Source: Dehalococcoidia bacterium (GTDB lineage: Bacteria; Chloroflexota; Dehalococcoidia; SM23-28-2; WHTN01). From it: a stretch of DNA of 57,503 bases. Where the stretch lies: NCBI GenBank assembly GCA_009377715.1, contig WHTN01000006.1, forward strand, positions 1-57,503. The letters are read 5' to 3'. Of the stretch, positions 17,560 through 24,648 are shown one piece after another. The notes below the pieces were generated by a model, which was given only the letters and a program-made list of their open reading frames with translations, did no database searches and had not been told where the DNA came from. Numbering within the stretch: position 1 is the first letter of the stretch; each line of letters starts with the position of its first letter. A program made the position numbers and the translations under genes.

Positions 17560-17593
17560 AGTAGACGGGCAGTAAAAACTGCCCGTCTACTTT
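17560..17593 (+). terminator. Intrinsic terminator after the bicupins
   Basis: A perfect 14-base stem, AGTAGACGGGCAGT (17560-17573) with ACTGCCCGTCTACT (17578-17591), closes an AAAA loop. It is preceded by A residues and followed by TTT, so it could work in both directions. Confidence 0.85.
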
Positions 17594-17668
17594 ATTAGCG
17601 CTTATCAACCAGCGGTCTATATTGCTCGTGATATCGGCTATGGAAATAGCTGATAAAAGTTTCTCTTA

Positions 17669-17697
17669 TTGACCGTAAGTCTAGTTGAGTGTATAAG
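17669..17697 (+). promoter_or_regulatory. Likely promoter of SBP-B
   Basis: TTGACC (17669-17674) and TATAAG (17692-17697) are separated by 17 bases, about 50 bases before the SBP-B start. The arrangement and part of the spacer (TTGAG...GTG just ahead of the TATAA) resemble the promoter seen before SBP-C. Confidence 0.55.
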
Positions 17698-17748
17698 GGT
17701 TTTACTACAAAATTCGCTAAAGGCGGAAGGAGAAAGACGTTAGTGGCA

Positions 17749-19428
17749 ATGCAAACTGAGAACACCTACTGGCAGCGATTCTGGGGTAAGCGTGTGGGCC
17801 GGCGCAGGCTGCTGCAAGGCGCAGCTCTTGGCAGCGCTGGCTTGGCGGCCGCAGCGGTCATCGGCTGCGAGGAAGAGGAGGGTGGTTCGACTTCGTCGCC
17901 CGGGGCATCCCCGAGTGGCGGCGCCTCCGACCAACCGCGGTCGGGTGGAACGATCACCTTCGTCCAGACCAACAGCGACAGCACTCCCATGGACATCCAC
18001 AAGATCTCTTTCAATGCTTCGCACCGCCCCGGCGTTGCCTATAGCAAGTTGATGATGCACGACCTTACCAAGTACCCTAACGAGCTCAGTTTCACGGGCG
18101 ACTTGGCGGAGAGCTTCGAGATACCCGAACCAACAACTTACGTCTTCCACCTAAATAGAGGGGTCAAGTGGCAGAACATACCTCCGCTCAGTGGTCGTGA
18201 GCTCAAGGCCAGCGACATCGTTTACAGCTACGAACGCCAGAGGAGCGAGGGCGTGAACGGCGCCATCATCGGCTCCATCAATACAATTGAAGCGACCGAC
18301 GACTACACCTTACGGATTACCCTGAAGAAGGCAGACGCCGACTTCCTCTTTTCAATCGCCGACAACCGAACTCAGGTGATAGCGCCGGAGGCGGTAGAAG
18401 TGAACGGCAATCTGGATAACGGTCCGATCGTCGGCACAGGGCCATGGATCTTCGAAGAGCGAATTCCAGACCAAATCCTGAAGATGCGTAAGAACCCTGA
18501 CTATTTCCGGCCGGGGATCCCCTACGCCGACCGCTATGAAAGCCCGGTGATCCTCGACACCAACACTGCTCAGGCCGCGTTCCGCACTGGTCAGATCCAT
18601 GATGTGCCCACAAACGGGCAGATCACCGAACTGCTCCGATCTAGCGTCCGCGACCTTGAGGTACTGGACCAAAAATTGTTGATCGCCGGCGGCGGCGACA
18701 GGCTTTGGGTATCGCCACTCAACGGCCCGACGAAGGACGTCCGCGTTCGGCAGGCCCTCGGCAAGCTATTCGATCGCGACGCCATCATCCGCGACATCTA
18801 CTTCGGCAGCGGCTGGAAGAACTCAGGTATCTTCACCAACCTCAGCGACTGGCTGCTACCAGAGGCCGAGTTGAATAGGCACTACGGCTATAACCCCACG
18901 GAGGCGAAGCAGATGCTTGAAGCCGCGGGAGTGGACTTGGCGAACTGGAAGCCGCAGCTAGACGCCGGCATCGCCAGCACTCAGAACTCGCCAACCACCG
19001 AATACTACGTCGCGCAACTGAAGTCTGTTGGCATCGACGCCCGGATACAAGTTATCGACAAGGTGGAGATCACTGACCGCGTGTTCGGCCGAGGAGAGAC
19101 AGATTTCTGCATCTGCAACAACGCCCCAACCCGTGGCACCAACCCCCACCTCTACACCTTCTTCCACACGACCGGCCGCGGCGCCCTGCTCTTTAAGCAG
19201 CTTGGCGACTCGCAGTTCGACAGCCTTATCGACAAGCAGTCCACGATCCTCAATGCAGAAGAGCGCAAGGCTGCTGTTCAAGAAGTACAACGCCGTAATC
19301 TGGAACTCGCGATTGCCATTATGGTGGTCAACAACAACGGTGAGACTGCCATCTCCCCGAAGGTCGGAGGGTTCAAGAACAACCCTGAGGAGCAACTCCG
19401 CTTCGCTTACACCTGGCTAAGGGCCTAA
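17749..19428 (+). CDS. Tat-exported family 5 solute-binding lipoprotein, SBP-B
   Basis: About 559 residues, starting MQTENTYWQRFWGKRVGRRR. The N-terminus is a Tat lipoprotein signal: twin arginines (GRRRLLQG), a hydrophobic stretch and the lipobox V-I-G-C. A short Y-W-x-R-F-W segment before the arginines is shared with the paralogues. The mature protein has SBP_bac_5 blocks VFHLNRGVKWQNIPP, GTGPWIFEE, VRQALGKLFDRDAI and a Y-F-G-S-G-W loop. I chose the ATG at 17749 to match the paralogues; a GTG two codons earlier is possible. It lies 72 bases before oxygenase R2, separated by a strong hairpin. No permease or ATPase gene accompanies it. The substrate is unknown. Confidence 0.92.
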   Translation: MQTENTYWQRFWGKRVGRRRLLQGAALGSAGLAAAAVIGCEEEEGGSTSSPGASPSGGASDQPRSGGTITFVQTNSDSTPMDIHKISFNASHRPGVAYSKLMMHDLTKYPNELSFTGDLAESFEIPEPTTYVFHLNRGVKWQNIPPLSGRELKASDIVYSYERQRSEGVNGAIIGSINTIEATDDYTLRITLKKADADFLFSIADNRTQVIAPEAVEVNGNLDNGPIVGTGPWIFEERIPDQILKMRKNPDYFRPGIPYADRYESPVILDTNTAQAAFRTGQIHDVPTNGQITELLRSSVRDLEVLDQKLLIAGGGDRLWVSPLNGPTKDVRVRQALGKLFDRDAIIRDIYFGSGWKNSGIFTNLSDWLLPEAELNRHYGYNPTEAKQMLEAAGVDLANWKPQLDAGIASTQNSPTTEYYVAQLKSVGIDARIQVIDKVEITDRVFGRGETDFCICNNAPTRGTNPHLYTFFHTTGRGALLFKQLGDSQFDSLIDKQSTILNAEERKAAVQEVQRRNLELAIAIMVVNNNGETAISPKVGGFKNNPEEQLRFAYTWLRA

Positions 19429-19439
19429 GTAACAGAAGA

Positions 19440-19471
19440 AAAGGCCCCTCAGCAGTTGAGGGGCCTTTTTA
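19440..19471 (+). terminator. Hairpin terminator or attenuator between SBP-B and R2
   Basis: Stem AAAGGCCCCTCA (19440-19451) pairs with TGAGGGGCCTTT (19457-19468) across a five-base loop and is followed by T residues. It sits between SBP-B and the R2 ribosome binding site on the same strand, so it would either end the SBP-B transcript or reduce read-through into R2. Confidence 0.85.
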
Positions 19472-19500
19472 ATTAAGAATATTGCTAGAAAGGAGCAGCC

Positions 19501-20760
19501 ATGATCGACACAAGCAACCTCGTAAGCATGGAAACGGGCTTGATGGACAGACGCATCTACGTAGACCGCGAAATTTACGAGATGGAACTGGAACGCATCT
19601 TCGCTCGTACCTGGCTGTTCCTGGCACATGAGTCCCAGATACCGAACGCAGGTGATTTCGTTGCCGCCTACATGGGCGAAGACCCCGTACTGGTCGTTCG
19701 AGACTCGCGCGGCAACATCAACGCCTTCCTCAATACCTGTCGTCATCGCGGCATGCGCGTCTGCCGGGCAGATGCTGGCAACGCGGCGGCTTTCACCTGT
19801 ACGTACCACGGTTGGACGTATGGCAACGAGGGCAAGCTCGTGGGCGTGCCGGGCTACAAAGAGTACTACTACGAAGAGTTGGACATAGAGCAATGGGGCT
19901 TGGTGCCTGTGGCGCAAGTTGACTCCTATAAAGGACTGATCTTCGGCAACTTCGATGCCGATGCACCATCCCTAACTGAGTATCTCGGCGATATGAAGTT
20001 CTACCTCGATACGATGCTCGACCGCGTCGAAGGGGGAACAGAGATGATCGGCGGAATCCACAAGTGGGTCATGCCCTCTAACTGGAAATTCGCTGCGGAC
20101 AACTTCCAGGGCGATAACTACCACTTCCCCATCACCCATATCTCAGGTGTAAAGGCGGGCTTCGGCGGCACGACACCGAGGTCTTTGCTGGTCCGCACGA
20201 TCACCTCTTACGCCGGCCAAGGGCACGGCCTCGGCGTCTTTACCGAACGGCCGGAGTGGACGGATGCGCCGCTGGCGGAGTATATGGACGCTATCTGGCC
20301 GGAGATGGAGCAGCGCCTTGGCGAACAGCGCGCCAAGCACGTCTGGCCTGTAAACGGGACGGTATTCCCCAACATGTCATTCCTCGGTCTCGACCCAATG
20401 CGGACGATCCGCGTGTGGCACCCACGCGGCCCTGACAAGATCGAAATATGGTCATGGGTGTATGTCGATAAGAAGATGTCCGCAGAGGTCAAGGATATCA
20501 GCAGACTCAACACTCTTTGGGGACAGGCCGGCCCAGGCTCCACTTTCGAGGCAGACGACGGCGAAAACTGGGAGCAGTGCACGACGAGCAGCAAAGGCCG
20601 GGTCGCACGGCACTACCGCTTCAACTACTCGCTAGGCCTCGACCGTCACCGTACGGACGAGGAATTCCCCGGCAAAGTCGGCAATGCTGCGAATGAAATC
20701 AACCAGCGCGGCTTCTATGAGTACTGGCAGCACCTAATGGGCGGCGGAGACTTAGTTTAA
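19501..20760 (+). CDS. Rieske ring-hydroxylating oxygenase alpha subunit, R2
   Basis: A 419-residue paralogue of R1. The Rieske ligands are Cys80, His82, Cys100 and His103; the iron site is NFQGDNYHFPITH (Asp205, His208, His213), with the C-terminal aspartate in EADDGENW. It differs from the other family members by D-N-Y-H instead of D-G-Y-H at the iron site. The pocket-lining region from about residue 215 to 300 is unlike that of R1, so a different substrate is likely. GAAAGGAGCAGCC precedes the ATG. It is paired with SBP-B through the hairpin at 19440-19471 and converges on the DUF2231-Rieske gene. Confidence 0.93.
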   Translation: MIDTSNLVSMETGLMDRRIYVDREIYEMELERIFARTWLFLAHESQIPNAGDFVAAYMGEDPVLVVRDSRGNINAFLNTCRHRGMRVCRADAGNAAAFTCTYHGWTYGNEGKLVGVPGYKEYYYEELDIEQWGLVPVAQVDSYKGLIFGNFDADAPSLTEYLGDMKFYLDTMLDRVEGGTEMIGGIHKWVMPSNWKFAADNFQGDNYHFPITHISGVKAGFGGTTPRSLLVRTITSYAGQGHGLGVFTERPEWTDAPLAEYMDAIWPEMEQRLGEQRAKHVWPVNGTVFPNMSFLGLDPMRTIRVWHPRGPDKIEIWSWVYVDKKMSAEVKDISRLNTLWGQAGPGSTFEADDGENWEQCTTSSKGRVARHYRFNYSLGLDRHRTDEEFPGKVGNAANEINQRGFYEYWQHLMGGGDLV

Positions 20761-20767
20761 CTCTAGT

Positions 20768-21637
20768 CTAATTTGCGCCGCGAACTTCGACATAGCCGTC
20801 CACAATGCGAGTTTCGAGGCGCGGCTGCGGAAATGTAGCTGGGCCATTGAGCACGCGGCCGTCATCCAGAGCGAAGCGCGAGGCATGCCAGGGACAGATG
20901 ATGCTCTCGTCAACCAGTTTGCCTTCCGGTAACGGGCCACCGAGATGCGAACATATCCCGACGAGCGCGTAGATGCTGCTCCCTTGCCGTACGAGCAGGA
21001 CCGGAACGCCTTGGACGTCTACACCGCGCGGTGCGCGCTCCTGTAGTTCCGATTCGCGCAATATACGTACGAAATCGGTCGGCAGATGTATGCCATCCAC
21101 ACGGCTGACGCCTATGCGCTGGCCATAAACCATATGCCCGCCAAGATACGCCGAAAGCAACGCGATATTGAAGCCCACAAACCCCATAGCAAAACCGAGC
21201 GGCCTGGCGTGCCGGCTGCGTAGTATCATCGACGTGGCATAACTCGACATTGCGGCGCTGTTTAGGAGCGCATGAGCAACGCCGGTGCGGCGCGCCCCGC
21301 CGCTGGTGTGCTGCCAGTCTGTTAGTCCGCTGAGCGCGGCGCCCATGCCGGCTATAAGCCCTAGGCCAATTGCTGCATCAGCAGCCCCGCGGCTCTTCTG
21401 GTCCTTGCCGAAAATCTCCAGCAAGTCCAATACGTAAGCCATAGTCCAGGCGCCTATCGCAACATCCGTAAAAACGGGATGAAGCGGGTGCCCTGACCAG
21501 GTGCCGTGCAGAAAGTTCTTAACTTTTTGCCCGGCGCCTCCACTCGCCCGGTATACGCCTTCGACCGACCGCTGGAGCCTATCGCCAACTCTATCCAGCC
21601 AGTCCTGCTGATCCAACTTGTCAAAAAGCTGTTGCAT
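20768..21637 (-). CDS. DUF2231 membrane protein with C-terminal Rieske [2Fe-2S] domain
   Basis: A 289-residue fusion. The first half is a DUF2231-type membrane region (GTWSGHPLHPVFTDVAIGAW, with conserved histidines) with about four transmembrane segments. From about residue 190 a Rieske ferredoxin-like domain follows, with ligands in GICSHLGGPLPEG and ICPWHASRF, that is C-x-H and C-x2-H. Such fusions are known in several phyla, but their role is not established. Here it lies end-to-end with oxygenase R2 and directly follows a zinc-finger gene (five-base gap). It is a candidate redox partner or sensor for the oxygenases in this window; this is inference from position only. Confidence 0.85.
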   Translation of the reverse strand: MQQLFDKLDQQDWLDRVGDRLQRSVEGVYRASGGAGQKVKNFLHGTWSGHPLHPVFTDVAIGAWTMAYVLDLLEIFGKDQKSRGAADAAIGLGLIAGMGAALSGLTDWQHTSGGARRTGVAHALLNSAAMSSYATSMILRSRHARPLGFAMGFVGFNIALLSAYLGGHMVYGQRIGVSRVDGIHLPTDFVRILRESELQERAPRGVDVQGVPVLLVRQGSSIYALVGICSHLGGPLPEGKLVDESIICPWHASRFALDDGRVLNGPATFPQPRLETRIVDGYVEVRGAN

Positions 21638-21642
21638 TATAT

Positions 21643-21888
21643 TTAGCGGTGGATTTCGACGATGTGAACTTCCATCAACTCGTTAGTTACAAAGCCCTCC
21701 CCACACTGAGCGCATACGAAATTCGTTCCGCCCGGTGTGGTCGCTCCTTCTGACTCGCGTACGAAATTCGTCCCCCCAGGCGTTGTTCTACTCTGCCCTT
21801 CGTGCCCACGGGCATAGTGCTCTTCCAGATGCTGGCGGTCTCGAAAGGCCGTCCCGCAATGCTCGCAACGGTACGTATCTGTCGTCAT
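21643..21888 (-). CDS. Small protein with two C2H2-type zinc fingers
   Basis: An 81-residue protein starting MTTDTYRCEHCGTAFRDRQH. It has two C2H2 fingers, C-x2-C-x12-H-x4-H in both cases: CEHCGTAFRDRQHLEEHYARGH (described here by its ends: C-E-H-C and H-x4-H) near the start and CAQCGEGFVTNELMEVH near the end. The linker contains the nine-residue string TTPGGTNFV twice. I chose the ATG at 21888 because TTGGAGGATGTT precedes it; an earlier in-frame ATG at 21924 has no such site. It lies five bases upstream of the DUF2231-Rieske gene and is probably co-transcribed. Nucleic-acid binding is possible but unproven. Confidence 0.75.
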   Translation of the reverse strand: MTTDTYRCEHCGTAFRDRQHLEEHYARGHEGQSRTTPGGTNFVRESEGATTPGGTNFVCAQCGEGFVTNELMEVHIVEIHR

Positions 21889-22011
21889 AACATCCTCCAA
21901 CTTGCTCAGATGAGCCGTATACATCCATCCTAGCGAATGATAATAACGAGGGGATAAATATAAGCTTGCTGAAAGTATCAGAACCGTAACACGAAATTTT
22001 ATGGATAGACG

Positions 22012-23278
22012 TTATTCGACGGCTAAAGCCGCCTCGCGTTGCGTCGGGGAGTCGTGTTCTTGCACAAAGGCCCAGAAGACCGCTGCCGAAGTCACGGAAG
22101 CGACCGCTGCTGCGGGGCCTAGCAGAGTATAGCTGTCGCTGGCGTTGATGATCAGGCTGCCAATCAGCGAGCCCGTCACCACGCCGAAATTCATCGTCGC
22201 GTTGGTCAGCGCCATTATCGTCCCCCGCGCCCGCGGCGCCATCTCGGAAAGCATCGCCTGGGCATTCGTGTAGTGGTTGCCGTTAGCGATGGAGGCAAAG
22301 ATGAGAAAGAGAAACGCCAGCACCGACGTCTTCACCGCCACGGTCAAAAGCGCTTTGAAAAGCGCATCGACCAATCGACCGCCCACTATAAGCGTTCGCC
22401 TACCGTTACGGTCACCTAGCTGACCGCCGATGTTGCTGCCGATGACGTACGAAACGTTGATCACGACGACCGGGGATACCCGCTAACGACAATGGCAGCC
22501 CGTGGACATCGGTGAAGTAAGCCGCCAGGAAGGTGAAAATGATGCCCCAATGGATATCGTTGAGGTAGTTGGCTAGCAAAGCCATCCTTGTCCGGCGCTC
22601 ATGCAAAACGATTTCGATGGCTTGTCTGAAACCTATCTTCTCTGCGTTTGGGTCATCGGAACGTGTGGAGGAGGAAGCCATTAGCCAGAGGAACGCAGCC
22701 GCGATTACGCTTATCGCCGCGATGAAGACGAAGTTCAGCCGCCATGAGACCGTATCGGCGAGAACGGCGCTTGCAGGAAGCGCCAGCAAGTTGGCGGCCG
22801 TGTTCACGCTGAACACCCAAGCCATCGCCCGGCCACGTTCGTTATAGGGAAAGTAATCGCCGATAGCAGCCAGAACGGCGGCCATCAGTGCCGCCGAACC
22901 GACGCCAGCGAAGGCGCGGGTGGCAACGAGAACCCAGAAGTTTGGGGCGACGGCCGAAAGGACGCTCGAGACAGCGAAGATAACCAGGCCAGCGAGGATT
23001 ATGGGCTGGCGCCCTATGCGGTCGATGGTCGGCCCGACAGCGATAGAGCCGACGCCGGCCACCAGCGAAAACGCCACCGTCAGGAGGCCACCTACTGCTA
23101 TGCCGACGCCGAAGTCGTCGACGACCTCCGGCAGAATAGGGACGAGGATGAAGATATTAAAAGTGGATGCGAAGGAAGCGACACACAGCAGGGCCAGGAC
23201 GAACCTGCGATTGCCGCCTCCCTGCTGACCAGCTCGCATCTTGCTCACGAACGGAAGGCGGGCTAGGGCGGAAAGCAT
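22012..23278 (-). pseudogene. MFS transporter, interrupted by one homopolymer frameshift
   Basis: The start is the ATG at 23278. The N-terminal part has the MFS helices FVLALLCVASFASTFNIF, the A-motif-like GPTIDRIGRQPI and RAFAGVGSAALMAAVLA, and reads in frame to LPLSLAGIP. It resumes in another frame as VVVINVSYVIGSNIGGQLGD and continues to 22012. Removing one base from the GGGG run at 22472-22475 restores one frame of about 420 residues with roughly twelve helices, the usual MFS size. The sequence resembles drug or sugar efflux permeases; the substrate is not readable. Because the break is in a homopolymer it may be a sequencing error. Confidence 0.85.
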
Positions 23279-23612
23279 GCTAAGATTCTAGCGTTTTGCT
23301 ACCGCTTTATCTATGGCTTTGGGCGGGTTAACTTGAAGGGACTTCAGTCATCTCGGTTGCCGCTCGACAATTACATCCTGAGCTTGCCGAAGGGCTCGGG
23401 GTGAGCGGACTTAGTATCATCTGCGAGGTCATCGAAATGACCGAAGCAGTCTCTCGATAAGCCTAGAGTTCAGCCAAGCAATTGAGGTGTAATGGAACGG
23501 GCAGAGATTGCTTCTCCGCCGGCGGCCGCAATGACGAGGCGATGCCCCTCGACAAGCTCCATGAGCGGTTCCCCGGGTTTTGCTGGCGTCTTGAACTCCC
23601 GAACGGGCTGCT
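23279..23612. repeat. Gene-free gap with diverged repeats of families A and C
   Basis: This 334-base stretch between the MFS gene and nrdB has no convincing gene. It holds a disrupted family A element (about 23361-23409), a family C element (23413-23455, GCGAGGTCATCGAAATGACC), a facing family C copy (23500-23537) and another family A core (23544-23570, CTCGACAAGCTCCATGAGCG). Confidence 0.65.
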
Positions 23613-24617
23613 CTAAAACTCTTCGTCCAGCTTCACTTTGCCCTCGACGGCGACCTGGTACGCGGCGACACGCCGCTCGAAGAAGTTGGATAGCTCCTGA
23701 ACGTCCTGAAGCTCCATAAAGTCGAACGGATTGCGCACCCCGTAGCGCGGCGCCATGCCCATGTTGAGGAAACGCTGGTCAGCGACGTACTCCAGGTACT
23801 GGCGCATATCGGCAAGAGTAAGACCGGCTACGCCCTCCTCCAGAAGGTCTCCGGCGAACTGTGTCTCCGTTTCGATCGCTTCCGCGAACATATCGGCCAC
23901 CTGCTGTTCGAATTCAGCGTCGAAGAGGTCTGGCTCCTCGGTCCGGATAGTCCGTACCGCCTCGAACGCGAAGGTCATATGCATGCTCTCGTCGCGGAAG
24001 ACCCAGTTCGTACCCGATGCTAGCGCGTTGAGCAAGCCGCGCGAGCGCAGGTAATAAACGTAGGCAAAGGCGGCGTAGAAAAACAACCCTTCGATGCAAC
24101 CAGCATAGCAGATGAGGTTGAGCAAAAAGCGACGCCGATCTTCCTTCGTCTGCAGGGTATCGAGGTCGAAGACGGAGTCCAGCCACTTAAAGGCGAAGTC
24201 GCCTTTAGCTTTGATCGTCGGAATGTTTTGGATGGCGGCGAAGGCTTGGTGTCGCTCTTCGACGTCCGGGATGTAGGTATCGAGCAGCGTCAGGTAAAAC
24301 TGAATGTGCACGGCTTCTTCGTAGAGCTGCCGCGAGAGGTACAGCCGCGCCTCCGGCGAATTCAGATGTTTGTACAGGTTCAGGACCAGGTTGTTCGCCA
24401 CGATGGAATCGCCGGTAGCGAAAAAAGCTACCAGGCGGTTGATGAGATGGCGCTCGGCTGGCGTCATCCTGTAAGTCAGATCTGAAATATCGTTCGCCAG
24501 GTCAACTTCGTCTACCGTCCAGGTATTCTTTATCGCCTGGCCAAACATCTCGTAGAAAGCCGGGTACTTCATCGGCCGCAGGGTAAGCTCAAGGCCGGGA
24601 TTTAGTAACATTCTCAT
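23613..24617 (-). CDS. nrdB: Class I ribonucleotide reductase, beta (radical) subunit
   Basis: A 334-residue R2 protein, which holds the di-metal site that generates the radical for ribonucleotide reduction. Metal-ligand positions are visible in order: Asp70 (FFATGDSIVANNL), Glu101 and His104 (YEEAVHIQFY), Glu176 (YAGCIEGLFF), Glu210 and His213 (RDESMHMTF). Tyr108, four residues after His104, occupies the place of the classical radical tyrosine, so this looks like a tyrosyl-radical enzyme. The C-terminus KVKLDEEF resembles the tail that docks to the alpha subunit. It is 31 bases downstream of nrdA, so both should be controlled by the B12 riboswitch leader. Confidence 0.96.
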   Translation of the reverse strand: MRMLLNPGLELTLRPMKYPAFYEMFGQAIKNTWTVDEVDLANDISDLTYRMTPAERHLINRLVAFFATGDSIVANNLVLNLYKHLNSPEARLYLSRQLYEEAVHIQFYLTLLDTYIPDVEERHQAFAAIQNIPTIKAKGDFAFKWLDSVFDLDTLQTKEDRRRFLLNLICYAGCIEGLFFYAAFAYVYYLRSRGLLNALASGTNWVFRDESMHMTFAFEAVRTIRTEEPDLFDAEFEQQVADMFAEAIETETQFAGDLLEEGVAGLTLADMRQYLEYVADQRFLNMGMAPRYGVRNPFDFMELQDVQELSNFFERRVAAYQVAVEGKVKLDEEF

Positions 24618-24648
24618 TCCTCCTGAATAGCCACTCTTCTTCTTCCCC

